Positions 51,836 to 63,176 are shown, counted from the stretch's first letter. The stretch is DNA of 64,000 bases from Flaccisagitta enflata (GCA_965153355.1 OZ231127.1:29884001-29948000); one strand, 5' to 3'. Notes: a model not told the origin generated them from the letters alone. Program-made: numbers and translations.

Positions 51836-52019
51836 AGGCATTGATCATTTCTTTTACTCTCAGGTCATGGTGGTCACTCTCGACATCTTCTGTTGGACAT
51901 CGCTCCAGCAGAGTCTCTTATCTACTCGAGACGAGGAATTATCCTTCACCCGATATTTTTTTTAAAAATTTCTCAGTTCTTGGTGCTCTAGATCTATCGT
52001 GTGCCTAAATTTGTTCGGT

Positions 52020-52150
52020 TTATCATTCATTCATTCATAACGCTCAATCATTCATAACGCTCAATCATTCATAACATTCATTTATCCATTCATTCATTCA
52101 TTCCTTCATTCATTCCTTCATTACGCATGCATTCATGCATTCATAATCAT
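52020..52150 (+). repeat. (ATTC)n-rich imperfect repeat
   Basis: CATTCATTCAT and TCATAACGCTCAA words repeat irregularly over ~130 bp. Confidence 0.8.
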
Positions 52151-52330
52151 TGAGGCACACACATCCGTCGAGACATGGCCTTGTTCCTTTTCACTTGTTT
52201 ATTCTATTTCAGACCTTTTAGTTGCTTAGCATAGATTAAATGGCTGCGGATAATTTACGCGGGTTCGTCACAAATTGATCCTGGCCGGCACTTCAAATTT
52301 CGCCTCTTCGTTGTGTGGCTGACGTTGACG

Positions 52331-54204
52331 ATGTCGAAGGTTAACGAACGCGTAGTCCCGCTCAATCTTGTTGAGGTTTCAGACGCGGAAATTGTCCCCG
52401 AGTCCTCCCCTGAAACCATCCCAGGCGGCAGGATCAATTTCTTCCTCCCCAACTCTTGATGCGGTTCCCGAAACCAGTCTCAACGACGAAAGCGCCGACG
52501 ATGATGCGTTTGAATTAGCCAACTCCGAGAATGAAAACTCGGATCCATCGGACTGTGCCATGGTGTAACCGCGCGGATTGCCGGTAACGATCTTCTAATG
52601 AGATTCGCATTGTATTTTAGAAATTCTGCGAATGGACTCCCCAATATCTAGTTGTGCACATGAACTATTGGTATTTCCCGTCTGGCAACGACGGTTAGTA
52701 CCTTTTTGTCTGTCGCGGACTAGCGACTCCACAAGAGGCTTTGTCCGTCCGTCGGTCCATCTGTCCGTAGAAGGCAACGTGGAATCTTTGATGATGCGAA
52801 ATTAAAGAAAATAGCGTTTTCTGATCATTACTGTCCCTGCCCAGCCTCAACACAGCCCGTGCCTTCCTCATTACTGTCCCTTGCCTATCCACATTTATGA
52901 TATGGCAGTCACATTTTGATTATACCCGATTATGACACAGAACTAAGTATTTTATGAAATTGTAGTCCGCATAATTTTGTTTAAAACGCGATCTCGCGAT
53001 TTAAGAAGTTGTCGGCTGTCGTCCATCTTTTAGAAGTGCTGATGTGAAAATGCGCCTTTGTGACCCTAGTCAACCTCGCGATTTTTAATGGTATTGTAAC
53101 CCAAGATTACTTGTTTTCACAGTCTAACAACACGAACTGCAAAGGAGTTACGTTGGACACACAAGGGCAAATCGCACATGGAGGCAACAAGTACTGCATT
53201 CTCTCAAAACGTCTTGTAAGAAACAAGGTTAGTAAAACGAAAGATGAAAGTGTTGATTCTCTTTAAGTGTGGAAACAACTTCATCTCGAAATCTCTTGGT
53301 GACTGAATAGATGAAATTAAGTCCAGTTTAGGGTTAGGGACTGTGTTGGGTTTAGGGTTAGGGGCTGTATTGGGTTTAGGGTTAGGGGCTGAATTGGGTT
53401 TAGGGTTAGGGGCTGAATTGGGTTTAGGGTTAGGGGCTGAATTGGGTTTAGGGTAAGGGGCTGAATTGGGGGTTAGGGTTAGGGGCTGTGTTGGGTTTAG
53501 GGTTAGGAGCTGTGTTGGGTTTAGGGTTAGGGGCTGTGTTGGGTTTAGGGCTAGGGGCTGTGTTGGGTTTAGGTCAGCTGTTGGTTTAGGAAGGCTGTGT
53601 TGGGTTTGGGCTAGGGCTGTGCTGGGTTTAGGGCTAGCTGTGTTGGGTTTAGGCTAGGGGCTGTGTTGGGTTTAGGGCTAGGGCTGTGTTGGGTTTAGGG
53701 CTAGGGGCTGTGTTGGGTTTAGGCTAGGGGCTGTGTTGGGTTTAGGGCTAGGGGCTGTGTTGAGTTCAGGGCTAGGGGCTGTGTTGAGTTTAGGGCTAGG
53801 GGCTGTGTTGGGTTTAGGGTTAGCGGCTGTGTTGGGTTTTTGGGTTAGGGGCTGTGTTGGGTTTAGGGTTAGGGGCTGTGTTGGGTCTAGGGTTAGCGGC
53901 TGTTGGGTCTAGGGTTAGCGGCTGTGTTAGGTAAAGGATTACAGTCTAACTTTGCCACAGACAGTGTTTCACTTTGCAGTTGGCAGATTTTGACATTTGC
54001 TCATTTCTTATTCAGCTCACCGACGAAATTGATTTGCTAAAGTGTTACCTCGATGTGGACAAGAAATTCAAAGGAGAGCGTGGGATCATCCTCAACTTGG
54101 ATTCCTGGCGAAAACTTGTGGAAGCTGTTGACTACATTGATAGTCGAATCAAGGTGGTTGAAGCACAAATGAAGTCTTCAAGACGCCAAAGGAAAAGCGA
54201 TTAG
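52331..54204 (+). CDS. SUB1/PC4-like single-stranded-DNA-binding coactivator (multi-exon)
   Basis: Spliced model with exons 52383-52562, 53123-53227 and 54016-54204, all joined in phase 0. A start at ATG 52331 (MSK) needs a 43-bp intron. PC4/SUB1 binds ssDNA and co-activates RNA polymerase II, often also acting in replication and repair (family knowledge). The architecture fits: a ~60-residue Ser-Pro and acidic N-terminus, then a C-terminal domain. IDLLKCYLDVDKKF and GERGIILNLDSWRKL align with the PC4 stretch IDIREYWMDPEG then GRKGISLNPEQWSQL, keeping I-D, G-x-x-G-I, L-N, W and the following I-D. About one third of positions are identical over 40 residues. Homology is inferred by eye, the protein is diverged, and the start is uncertain. 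Intron 2 contains a telomere-like minisatellite. Confidence 0.5.
52383..52562 (+). CDS. PC4-like exon A: Ser/acidic N-terminus
   Basis: Sixty codons (TRKLSPSPPLKPSQAAGSIS to ENSDPSDCAM) between acceptor TTGAGGTTTCAG and donor GTGTAA, phase 0. Low complexity, with acidic DESADDD. Translation start is unresolved: ATGTCGAAG at 52331 could join it across a 43-bp intron. Confidence 0.5.
52709..52780 (-). repeat. R1-family fragment
   Basis: GTCGCGGACTAGCGACTCCA hairpin and GTCCGTCCGTCGGTCCATC core only. Confidence 0.55.
53123..53227 (+). CDS. PC4-like exon B
   Basis: Acceptor TTGTTTTCACAG and donor GTTAGT, phase 0 both sides. SNNTNCKGVTLDTQGQIAHG followed by GNKYCILSKRLVRNK would form the first strands of the PC4 fold (compare MFQIGKMRYVSVRDF). 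Confidence 0.5.
53320..53935 (+). repeat. 24-bp telomere-like minisatellite in PC4-like intron 2
   Basis: About 25 copies of a ~24-bp unit that combines TTTAGGGTTAGGGG with CTGTGTTGGG. Early copies have CTGAATT in place of CTGTGTT, and central copies are shortened or have GCTAGG. Confidence 0.9.
54016..54204 (+). CDS. PC4-like exon C: core of the domain
   Basis: The strong acceptor TCATTTCTTATTCAG at 54001-54015 opens LTDEIDLLKCYLDVDKKF in phase 0 and the frame runs to TAG at 54202-54204. The tail SRIKVVEAQ then MKSSRRQRKSD is basic. A weaker acceptor at 53979 would add 12 residues. Confidence 0.55.
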   Translation, partial: LTDEIDLLKCYLDVDKKFKGERGIILNLDSWRKLVEAVDYIDSRIKVVEAQMKSSRRQRKSD

Positions 54205-54284
54205 CAATCAAATGACGAGATATGGAAGCTGTGATTCTACGTTAAATGTCGGTAGATCGATGGATGATCGATTTCTTGATTGAC

Positions 54285-54570
54285 AGGTCGATGGGTAGGG
54301 TTAGATTGATGGGTAGGGGTGGATAGAGGGGTAGGGGTGGATCGAGGGGTAAGGGTGGATCGAGGGGTAGATCGAGGGGTAGGGGTGGATCGAGGGGTAG
54401 GAGTAAGAGATTGAGATGACATCGTGGGGTGGGCAAATGTAAGTAGGGGTAGTCTGTTGATGCGAGGGGTGGGGAAATTCAACTGAGGGATGGGAGGGGT
54501 GGGGCGACGGGTGGATTTCCCACCCTTCGCTACCCTACCCGAGCACTTATAACGAATTCGATCCGTAAAT
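54285..54570 (+). repeat. G-rich minisatellite, related to 51529-51835
   Basis: GGATCGAGGGGTAGGGGT units, ending CGCTACCCTACCCGAGCACT plus TATAACG, the inverse of the start of the 51529 array. GAATTCGATCC/GGATCGAATT follows as a small palindrome. Confidence 0.8.
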
Positions 54571-54639
54571 TTTTGGATCGAATTAGTTAAAGATGTCTCA
54601 TGTAGGGTAGCGAGGGGTGGGGGGGGTGGGGGGGAGGGG

Positions 54640-54805
54640 GGTGTGGACACACCATCACCCCTCGGTTAAAATTGACCACCCCTTGGTTTACCCCTCCCAC
54701 CCCTCGGTTTACCCCTCCCACCCCTTGGTTTACCCCTCAGTTTACCCCTCGGTCCACCCCTTGGTCCACCCCTCACCCCACCCCACCCCTCACCCCACGC
54801 CTTGG
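54640..54805 (+). repeat. C-rich minisatellite (CCCCTCGGTTTAC)
   Basis: About ten units of CACCCCT(C/T)GGTTTACCC or close variants. Similar blocks lie at about 55005-55070 and 56520-56635. Confidence 0.8.
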
Positions 54806-55374
54806 TTTTTTTTTATACTTCAAAAATTTTATAAAATTGCTAGTTTGCAAAAAGTACAAAAATCTCATTTACATATTGCAGTCTCAATACATGAAGTTCA
54901 AGGGATTTCATAATTCAAAAAACCAAAAGGGTGGTGGCGGGGAGGGTGGTGGTCAAACTGAAATTGTTGATAAAATCTACTATTATTTAAGCTAAAATGA
55001 AAATGTCTACCCCTCGGTCTACCCCTCGGTCAGCCTCCGGGTCTTACTGTTGGGTTTACCCTCGGTTCTTTTTTATACTTCAAAAATTTGATAAAATTGC
55101 TAATTTCAAAAAGTACAAAAATCTCATTTACATATTGCAGTTTCAATACCTTTAGTTCAAGGAATTTCATAATTCAAAAAACCAAAAAGGGTGGTGGTTC
55201 AAACTGAAAATGCACAGCTATCATTTAATTTCTTCTAGAGAAAAGGAACATTTTGCAGATATATATATAACATTTTTCCCATAGCAAGTAAAATATTTCA
55301 TTCGTGGTAAAACAAAACCTTTTACCTTAAGCAAGTTAAAAATTTGTATGACCTAACATGAACTTAAGCAACCC

Positions 55375-55580
55375 TAAACTCAACATTACCCCTAGCCCTA
55401 AACCTAACATAACCTTAACCCTAAACCTCATTGGCCCCAACCCAACATTACCCTAACCCTAAACCCAATACTACCTTTAACCAAAAGACCCGTTAACCCT
55501 AACCCTGCGCTGCGCGGCCGCGGCCTGAAACTGCGCGCCAGCCTCGGCCGCTGCCCTGGCCCTAAACCCAGCACTGTAAC
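55375..55580 (-). repeat. Telomere-like CCCTAAACC array, copy 1
   Basis: CCCTAAACCTAACAT(A/T)ACC units with an embedded GC-rich block containing GCGCGGCCGCGGCC near 55510. Confidence 0.75.
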
Positions 55581-55794
55581 GCCAAGCTCAGCCTGCACTG
55601 TACAGCCAACGCATACAACCATAGCTTGTAATTTGATACATTGTGTTAAACATTAAGACTAAACTTAAATGGAACAAAACCTTTCCTAACGACACTTCAT
55701 TTATGCAGTTATTAATACGAGTTATTTATGCAGGGTTATGATTTCAAATTAAGGTTAAGATTGTGTTTTAGTTAATTGGGAGCTGGGCAGTAAA

Positions 55795-56225
55795 TGTTAA
55801 GGTTAGGTTAGGGTTGTAGGTTTAAGGTTAGGGGTTTATTGATAGGTTCCAAGGTTAAGGGTTGTGTTAGGTTTAGTGTTTTTATTAGGAATAGTATTTG
55901 GATGTAAATATTAGAGTTAAGGTTAAGGGCATGTTGGGTTAGGAGTTAGGGATTGTGTTGGGTTTGGGTTAAAGGGTTGTATTGGTTTTAGGGTTAGGGG
56001 TTGTGTTAGGTTTAGTGTTTTTAAATAGGTTAGGCTGGATATAAATGTTAAAGTTAAGGTTAGGGGTTATGTTGTTTAGGTTAGGGGATTTGTATTAGGT
56101 TTGGGTTTAAGGATGAAGTTGGATTGGGTTTTTAGAAGTAAGGGGTTGTGTTGGGTTTAGGGCTAAGGTTGTGTTAGATTTAGGGTTAGGGGTTGTGTTA
56201 GGTTTATTAAGGATTAAGGGCTTTA
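55795..56225 (+). repeat. Telomere-like GTTAGGG array, copy 1
   Basis: Degenerate TTGTGTTGGGTTTAGGGTTA units, more diverged than those at 53320. Confidence 0.75.
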
Positions 56226-57224
56226 TCAAGTTAAAAGCTCATTGCCCCTCCCTCACCTCAAACCTATTACTTATCTTACACCAGCTTACTATTATTCTCT
56301 ACTTTCCCACCCTGTGCCCATCCACTTCCACCATTTACTCTTTTGCCTCAACTCATCCAGCATGTCTCCCCTCATCAATTCTCTGTGACATGTGCAATGG
56401 CCATTGCACACCTCCTTTACCCTCAGCACCCTCTTGGGACATCATAACTAATTTAGCCGGAATTGGATCAATTAGTTAAGATATATACATATCAAAATGA
56501 AAGGAGTGAAGGAGAAAAAGTGAACGAAAGGAGTGGTGGGACCACCCCACCCCGCCCCTCCGGCTGTAGGTTAGTGTTCCGCCCACAGCGGTTTACCCCA
56601 CTCCCACCCTCCTCAGTTTACCCCTCTGCTTCTTTCCAGTTTCACCACTAGTTCTATCAGTCACTTTGTAGTCACCCTCACCCCTTCCTTCCCTACTTTA
56701 TGTGGTTTTTTTTATATTAAAATTTACAAATTGCTGGTTCACAAAAAAGTCTATAATCTCATTTACATGTGCAGTCTCGATACATTTAAGTTCAAGGATT
56801 TACATCAGTTCAAAAAACCAAAAGGGTGGTGGCAGGAAAGTGGGTGGTTCAAACTAAATTATTGATAAAATACGACTATTATTTAAGTAAAATGAAAATG
56901 TCTATGAGAAGATTATGATGACCTCAGATCACAGCTGGGTTTATAAGTTCTTTTTATCTTGAAAATTTGATAAAGTTGTCAGTTCTAAAAGATACAAAAA
57001 TCTCATTTACATATTACAGTTTCAATACCTTTAAGTTCAAGAAATTTTCAATTCAAAAAACCAAAAATTGGTGATTCTAATGAAAATGCACAAATGTCAT
57101 TAATTTCTGACCTAGAGAAAAGAATATTTGCAGATATATATATAGACATTTTTCCCATGGCAGTAAAATATTTCATTAAATGATAGCAAAATACTTTTAC
57201 TAAGCAGGAGTTAATTCGCAACCC

Positions 57225-57510
57225 CACCCTTAACCCTAAACCTAGCAAAACCCCCAACCCTAAACTCAGCACATGCCACAGCCCTAAGCCTAGCACAAGC
57301 CTTAACCCTAAACCTAATACAAGCCATAACCCTAAGCTCAACGCAACCCGTATCCTTAAACCCAACACATCCATTAACCCTAAACCCAGCGCAAACCATA
57401 ACCCTAAACCCAACGCAGCCCTTAACCCTAAGCCCAGCACTACCCTTAACCCTAAACCCAGCACAACTCTTAACCCTAAACCCAACATAACCCTTAACCC
57501 TAAACCCTTC
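57225..57510 (-). repeat. Telomere-like CCCTAAACC array, copy 2
   Basis: About twelve regular units of CAACCCTTAACCCTAAACCC type, better preserved than copy 1. Confidence 0.8.
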
Positions 57511-57639
57511 TCAACTTCTTACCATTAACTTATATTTAGTCCTTAATGTTAAACCTTATTAAGATTAACTTAAATCAGACCAAATACTTTCCATGAAAGG
57601 CACTTGATTGTAGGTTATTAGCCTGAGTTCTTGGGTTAT

Positions 57640-58095
57640 GATTTTAGATTAAGATTGGTGTGTTTTTTAGTTAAGTTGAAAATTTTCAGACATAAATATT
57701 GGTAAGGTTAGGGGATTTGTGTTAAGTTTAATTAGAGAGTTATCGTAAGTGAGTTAGGGTTGTGTTAGGTAATGTTTTAATTAGAATATGGATATAAAGT
57801 CATTAGTTCAAGGTTGAGACTGGGTTGATTTTAGGGTTAGGGATTGTGTTGAGTTTAGGTTGAGGTTGTATTGAGTTTGGGGTGGGGATTGTGTTAAGTT
57901 TAGTCATTTTTTTTAAATAAGTTTGGAAGCTGGATATAAATGTTAAGTTAAATTCAAGGGGTTGTGTTGGGTTAAGGTTAGGGGTTGTAATTGGGTTTAG
58001 GGTTTAGGGTTAGGGGTTGAGTTGGGTTTAAGTGAGGTTGTGTTAAGGTTTGGTGGGGTTGTGTTCAAATTTGATTGGGGTTGTGTTAGAGTTTT
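57640..58095 (+). repeat. Telomere-like GTTAGGG array, copy 2
   Basis: Degenerate GGGTTTAGGGTTAGGGGTTG units separated by AT-rich DNA. Confidence 0.7.
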
Positions 58096-58375
58096 TAAAG
58101 TTAAGGGCTATCGTTAAAAAGGCTCATTGCACTCTAACTCTGCACTCAGCTCACTGTCTTTGTGCATCTTCTGCTGTATACATGCTATGCATAAAAACAT
58201 ATATGGCATCGCTTTTGCCTACTGCCTATTTTCCATACTCACTTTACCCATCTAGCACATATTGCCCCTCTGTAATTTGAGCCACGTGGCTTTTGGCCAA
58301 CACTATACCCTACTACCCCTCCACTTCCCCTCATGGAGACATCTATAACTAATTTTAGCCAAATTTTTTTTAGTT

Positions 58376-58760
58376 ATTGCCTTCTTTCAAAGAGTGCCTG
58401 TTTACAGATCATAAGGTGAAAGATTGAGATAAACGATGTTTTGGAAATAATGTATCACTAAAGTTGAAATGAACAAAAATCGCAACTGCTCAACAGGGAA
58501 GGTAAATTATTACATGTAATAAGATAATCAACCAAAAAATCGATGTTTTGCACACATTCAGAAGATCTTTCGCTCAGCAGGATCTAGGAGCTCACGTCCG
58601 GAAATTTTTTGTCGTTACTTTTGTTTCTACTGTAGATTCACATGTTATGTGTCGGATTGATGTCCTGGTCATTCTCACTATGCATGATGCCATGTATAGT
58701 TCCGTAATCTTTTGATTAAGTTGTTGTATTTCAAAAAGATTAGAAATTGCTGCATAGCTT

Positions 58761-58803
<43 letters not shown>

Positions 58804-58980
58804 CGTCGTTGTTTTAAGAGGATGTGTTTAGAGGTAGGAAGGTAGGTAGGTAGGCCCGTACAACTTGAAATTTCAAATGACGCTTAATCGACAGACCCAG
58901 TGACTTCTGAGCTGAGCATTACAGTTGCATCTTACCTGTCCGCCATGCCTCGGTTCAACGACCGATCGACCAAACGAGTA
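58376..58980. other. Intergenic DNA with (GTT)n repeat
   Basis: A (TTG)n run of about 15 units lies at 58759-58803, followed by (TAGG)n at about 58833-58855. No gene is seen. Confidence 0.6.
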
Positions 58981-58984
58981 ACTG

Positions 58985-59077
58985 ACAAGGTTACACACGG
59001 TTATACACGGCAGCATTAGTCGCGGACGGGTGGACAGGAGCGGAAAACCTCGAAAAGAGTCGCGTGTCCGCGACTAA
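58985..59077 (+). repeat. R1-family repeat, shortened, first of a head-to-tail pair
   Basis: TTATACACGGCAGCATTAGT, CGCGGACGGGTGGACAGGAG, then AAAGAGTCGCGTGTCCGCGA plus CTAA. The tetranucleotide core is deleted. Confidence 0.65.
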
Positions 59078-59262
59078 CAAGGCCGGATACACGGCTACCG
59101 AAGTCGCGTGCGGGTGGGCAGGGGCCATATTTGAGGTCGCCAGATCATTTGGGCAGGAGCAGTGAGGTCAAAGAAAAAAAATCATGAAAAAAAGTAAAGT
59201 GTGACCGACCGACCGACCGACGGACAAAGCGGGTTGTAGAGTCGCGTGTCCGCGACTAAAAA
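59076..59262 (+). repeat. R1-family repeat, subtype a, second of the pair
   Basis: AACAAGGCCGGATACACGGC starts at the CTAA of the previous copy. The core is (GACC)n and the end GTCGCGTGTCCGCGACTAAA. Confidence 0.8.
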
Positions 59263-59339
59263 CGCACTCAAAACAAAGGCATGAACACAGCTCGGAACCG
59301 GAAGCGATAGGGAAGGATGATCAAGCAGATTTATGCCGA

Positions 59340-59775
59340 CGCCAAAATGGCCGACATTGGCCGACGGTTGAGACGCAAAGCGTTAGGATGGCCAGCGGTA
59401 CCCGTGCCCTCCTAGAAAACTCATTCAATTTCCAAAAGCAAAACATCTGAGGAAAAAAATAAAAAGAATATGGACATTTATATAGTGTAAGCTTCCATTA
59501 CATACACATACATACCTAAAATATGTTTTTTTTGAAACACTTTCAAAATTCCTTAGGTATATACTTTTTACTAAATGTACCATATTTCTTCTCTCTTAAA
59601 AATATGTAAGAGAGGGCAGTGGTTGATGATTTATACTTTCACAAATATGAGGAATTTTATTGTCGCTTAAGCCAAGAGGGGGAGGAGTAGGGGGAGAAGA
59701 AGATAACAAAATTTTCCATGTGTGTAAAAGCATAGGCCATCGACTCCTTTTTAGCCGCTGCCCAAAAAGTGGAAA
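59340..59775. repeat. R4-family fragments
   Basis: The inverse tail GCGTTAGGATGGCCAGCGGT plus ACCCGTGCCC lies at 59378-59410. CATAGGCCATCGACTCC plus TTTTTAGCCGCTGCCC at 59730-59765 is an R4 hairpin end. The minisatellite is not visible between them. Confidence 0.5.
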
Positions 59776-59893
59776 GACCCAACGGAATCAAAGACAAAAG
59801 ATGGAGCGTTTTTTTTTCACACAAAGACTCACTCCTCTTTTGCGCTTCGGTGCCACAAAAAAACAGTTCATTAGAAAACCATTTCTCTCTTTC

Positions 59894-60035
59894 TAGTCGC
59901 GTGTATGCGCCTCTATAAGTTTCTTTTCGGTCCGTCAGTCCGTTGGTCAAGTTTGTCGATTCCGCATCACCCCCTCTCAAGTTCCATTCGCTTGGAAGCA
60001 GGTTTGCCGTGTTTCTGGACTTGCTTTTACTCTTC
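59894..60035 (-). repeat. R1-family repeat, subtype b, degenerate
   Basis: TAGTCGCGTGTATGCGCCTC, CGGTCCGTCAGTCCGTTGGT and GCCGTGTTTCTGGACTTGCT in R1 order. Confidence 0.6.
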
Positions 60036-60535
60036 CCCACGCCTTTGTGGAAACAATAGGTAGAGACACCAAGAAAGCCGCTGCCCAAAAACAGGAACAG
60101 GCCAAATATTCACTCCTCATCTCCCCTGATAAGGCCTTAAACCCCAAAACGCCCAGACGGAGGGAAATGGATTTATTTTAACTGCATCTGATTACAATGA
60201 TTCAAACTGGATGAATACGTCTGGTAGACTTCGCACTTTTTCACCAATTCGGCTCCTCATTAGTGACGGGGATTTTTCACCTGCTCACCATGGGGAATTA
60301 CATGATGAATACGTTAATAGATCGTAGATGGCCGTCACTTGACGTCGTATGTTGTTCTCTTCTCCTTTACGCCGGTCCGTCCAGCCGTCTGCCCGTTGAT
60401 TACAAAAGCGCGTTTATACGGCACATGGGTTCTGCCTTACTACTCGCCAGCGGCGAAGGATAAGGGACGGCAGGGACCCTTTTGTAAGATCGAAATAGAT
60501 ATCAGGACAAGGTTTTGGCAAGGAAAAAGTAGAGA
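60036..60535. other. Intergenic DNA, no gene seen
   Basis: Mixed composition with an R1-like CGGTCCGTCCAGCCG word near 60373. No supported exon. Confidence 0.4.
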
Positions 60536-60905
<370 letters not shown>

Positions 60906-61021
60906 GAGACAGAGACAGAGTCCGACCGTCCAACAGCACGAGTCGAAAAGTAGGAAAACAAGCGTTTTGAATGATTTTTGCCTATGTGTCTTGGGCCTCA
61001 CGGCTCCTGCCCAAATGCTCT

Positions 61022-61140
61022 TCCTTTCTTACTTTCTTTCTTCCTTCCTTCCTTCCTTCCTTCCTTCCTTCCTTCCTTCCATCCTTCCTTCTTTCCTTCC
61101 ATCCTTCCTTCTTTCCTTCCTTCCTTCCTTCCTTCCTTCC

Positions 61141-61235
<95 letters not shown>

Positions 61236-61242
61236 TTTTTTT
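61022..61242 (+). repeat. (TTCC)n then (CT)n microsatellite
   Basis: About 120 bp of TTCC with periodic TTCCATCC variants, then about 88 bp of CT. Confidence 0.97.
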
Positions 61243-61562
61243 CTCTCTCTTTCTCTCTCCAGTTTACTTCAAACATAGGACGTTTTTTATTCTTTTTCTT
61301 TCACAGTCTCACGATACATCTCATAAAGAAGATGTTGAGCCCACTCGATGAAACATATATTTCCTCTGGCTCACCACATTAGCCATCAAGAAGTACATCT
61401 ATTGAATTCTGTGTTCTCCAGACAAAACCCAGCACATCACAAAGAAAGGCAGTTAGTTGAGGAGGAGGGAAGGAAGGATAGAACAGAAAGAGAAAAGAAA
61501 AAAAAACAAAGGAGGAAGAAACGCGGGAAAGAAACATCAAACTAACAAACAAACAAAGAAAC

Positions 61563-61576
61563 AATGGAGGAGTCAT

Positions 61577-61623
<47 letters not shown>

Positions 61624-61640
61624 AACAATGGAGGAGTCAT

Positions 61641-61723
<83 letters not shown>

Positions 61724-61752
61724 ACGAAAGAACGAAACAATGGAGGAGTCAT

Positions 61753-61842
<90 letters not shown>
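61563..61842 (+). repeat. Compound repeat: ACAATGGAGGAGTCATAG plus (AAAG)n, three times
   Basis: ACAATGGAGGAGTCATAG stands directly before each of three AAAG tracts, at 61561, 61625 and 61737. The AAAG tracts are about 45, 95 and 90 bp long. It is a minisatellite whose unit contains a microsatellite. Confidence 0.9.
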
Positions 61843-62236
61843 GGGAAAAAGACAAAAAGAAAAGATTAAAAATGAGAACGACACAAAAAAGGGAGCTAAA
61901 ATGAATTCAGCGCGACTGACAAATTAACCTCGATAAAAGGATCAACCAAAATGCAAAGGAAAAGGTTGAAAGAACCGCGCCAAAGAAATGAAATTTGATT
62001 TGCGATGCGAGCCAGGCGTCTCTCGCTTAATAGCTAAAATCAATTTGGAAAATCAAACGAGATCCTGATTTTGAGTGCAAACGACCCAACCGCCAATGAA
62101 ATTCTTAGTCAACACGGCGAGCCTACGAGCTAAGGTTAATTTGATGAAATTTCCGAGAGACGCTGCACGCGGGGAAAAATTATTGAAAAAGAGAGAGAGG
62201 GAGGGTGTAAGACAGACAGGTAGACAGAAAGACAGA

Positions 62237-62512
<276 letters not shown>

Positions 62513-62655
62513 AAAAGACAGAAAGACAAACAGACAGACAGACATGCTGACTGACAAACTGATACAGACAGACTGAAGGGGGAAGGACTACACCGTCCCC
62601 ATCGGTCTTCTTTCCCTCGGTTTTTTTTCCATGTTCTTCTAAGATCACATCTCAC

Positions 62656-62712
62656 AAGTATACCTTTTGCATCGCCGTTTTCATCCACTATCGAGATATC
62701 CTTAGTGGACAT
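62656..62712 (-). CDS. Candidate first exon of a minus-strand gene
   Basis: Reading leftward, ATG opens MSTKDISIVDENGDAKGIL and is followed in phase 0 by GTGAGA, a usable donor. The frame beyond the donor runs into low-complexity repeat. No next exon with consistent phase was found: the nearby acceptor GCGTGCAG before 62165 gives a stop after eight codons. Unrecognised. Confidence 0.2.
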
Positions 62713-62804
62713 TACGATTACGTTTTTGTTGACTTCTTAAACGGCACTTATTGTTACGATATGCTCCCCAAGAGCACTACAAAGACTAACAACAAAACTT
62801 TTCA

Positions 62805-62925
62805 TTTGTACAGCTGCAGTTTTGGCCGAAGGGCAGGCCGCTGCCCTACTCCCTCCCTCAACCTCAATCACAACCTGCTTAAGCAGGGCACTGGTCCCTC
62901 TGACCATCTAACGCTTTTTAGACCA
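62805..62925 (+). repeat. R4-family fragment
   Basis: AGGGCAGGCCGCTGCCC then GGGCACTGGTCCCTCTGACC plus ATCTAACGC, matching the R4 outer segment. Confidence 0.55.
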
Positions 62926-63176
62926 TTTCTTTTAAATATTCAACATTCGCGGGTCCCCCTTCCGAGTTTGGTTTCATCTCATCGATAAATGAGCTTTAAT
63001 GCGAATATTTTTTTCGTGGAAAGAACATCATTGAATTTACGATATTGATTAAATTTTTCCTGCACGGATAAAACGATGGATTTTTATATGATGAAAATTC
63101 TAATTTAACAGTTGGTTGGATATTGGTTCTTCAGCTTGAACAACGAAGATTCGATTAGCCTAAATGAGGACCGTAC

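Larger units (their letters stand above)
54820..56460 (+). repeat. Tandem large duplication, unit 1
   Basis: Order: two ~200-bp subrepeats (AATTGCTAGTTTGCAAAAAG, CTCATTTACATATTGCAGT, AAAAAACCAAAAGGGTGGTG), a C-rich CCCTAAAC array (55375-55580), a spacer with TTATGATTT, a G-rich array (55795-56225), then AAGCTCATTGCC... to CATAACTAATTTAGCC. The same order recurs from about 56700. Confidence 0.75.
56700..58375 (+). repeat. Tandem large duplication, unit 2
   Basis: Same block order as 54820-56460, displaced by ~1.88 kb: the subrepeats at 56725 and 56965, C-rich array 57225-57510, G-rich array 57640-58095 and the closing GGCTCATTGCA... to CATCTATAACTAATTTTAGC. Confidence 0.75.

Noticed and set aside
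51865-52006. RSWWSLSTSSVGH... as the last SNAP exon
   Set aside because: The acceptor and phase fit, but the peptide lacks SNARE heptads and the stop lies far beyond the expected protein end. The 51045 exon with AATAAA was preferred.
53320-58095. TTAGGG-rich DNA as a true chromosome end
   Set aside because: The units are degenerate, change orientation and are followed by other DNA for kilobases.
61561-61842. Regularly spaced 18-bp words resembling a CRISPR array
   Set aside because: Only three copies, the spacers are AAAG repeats, and the genome is eukaryotic.
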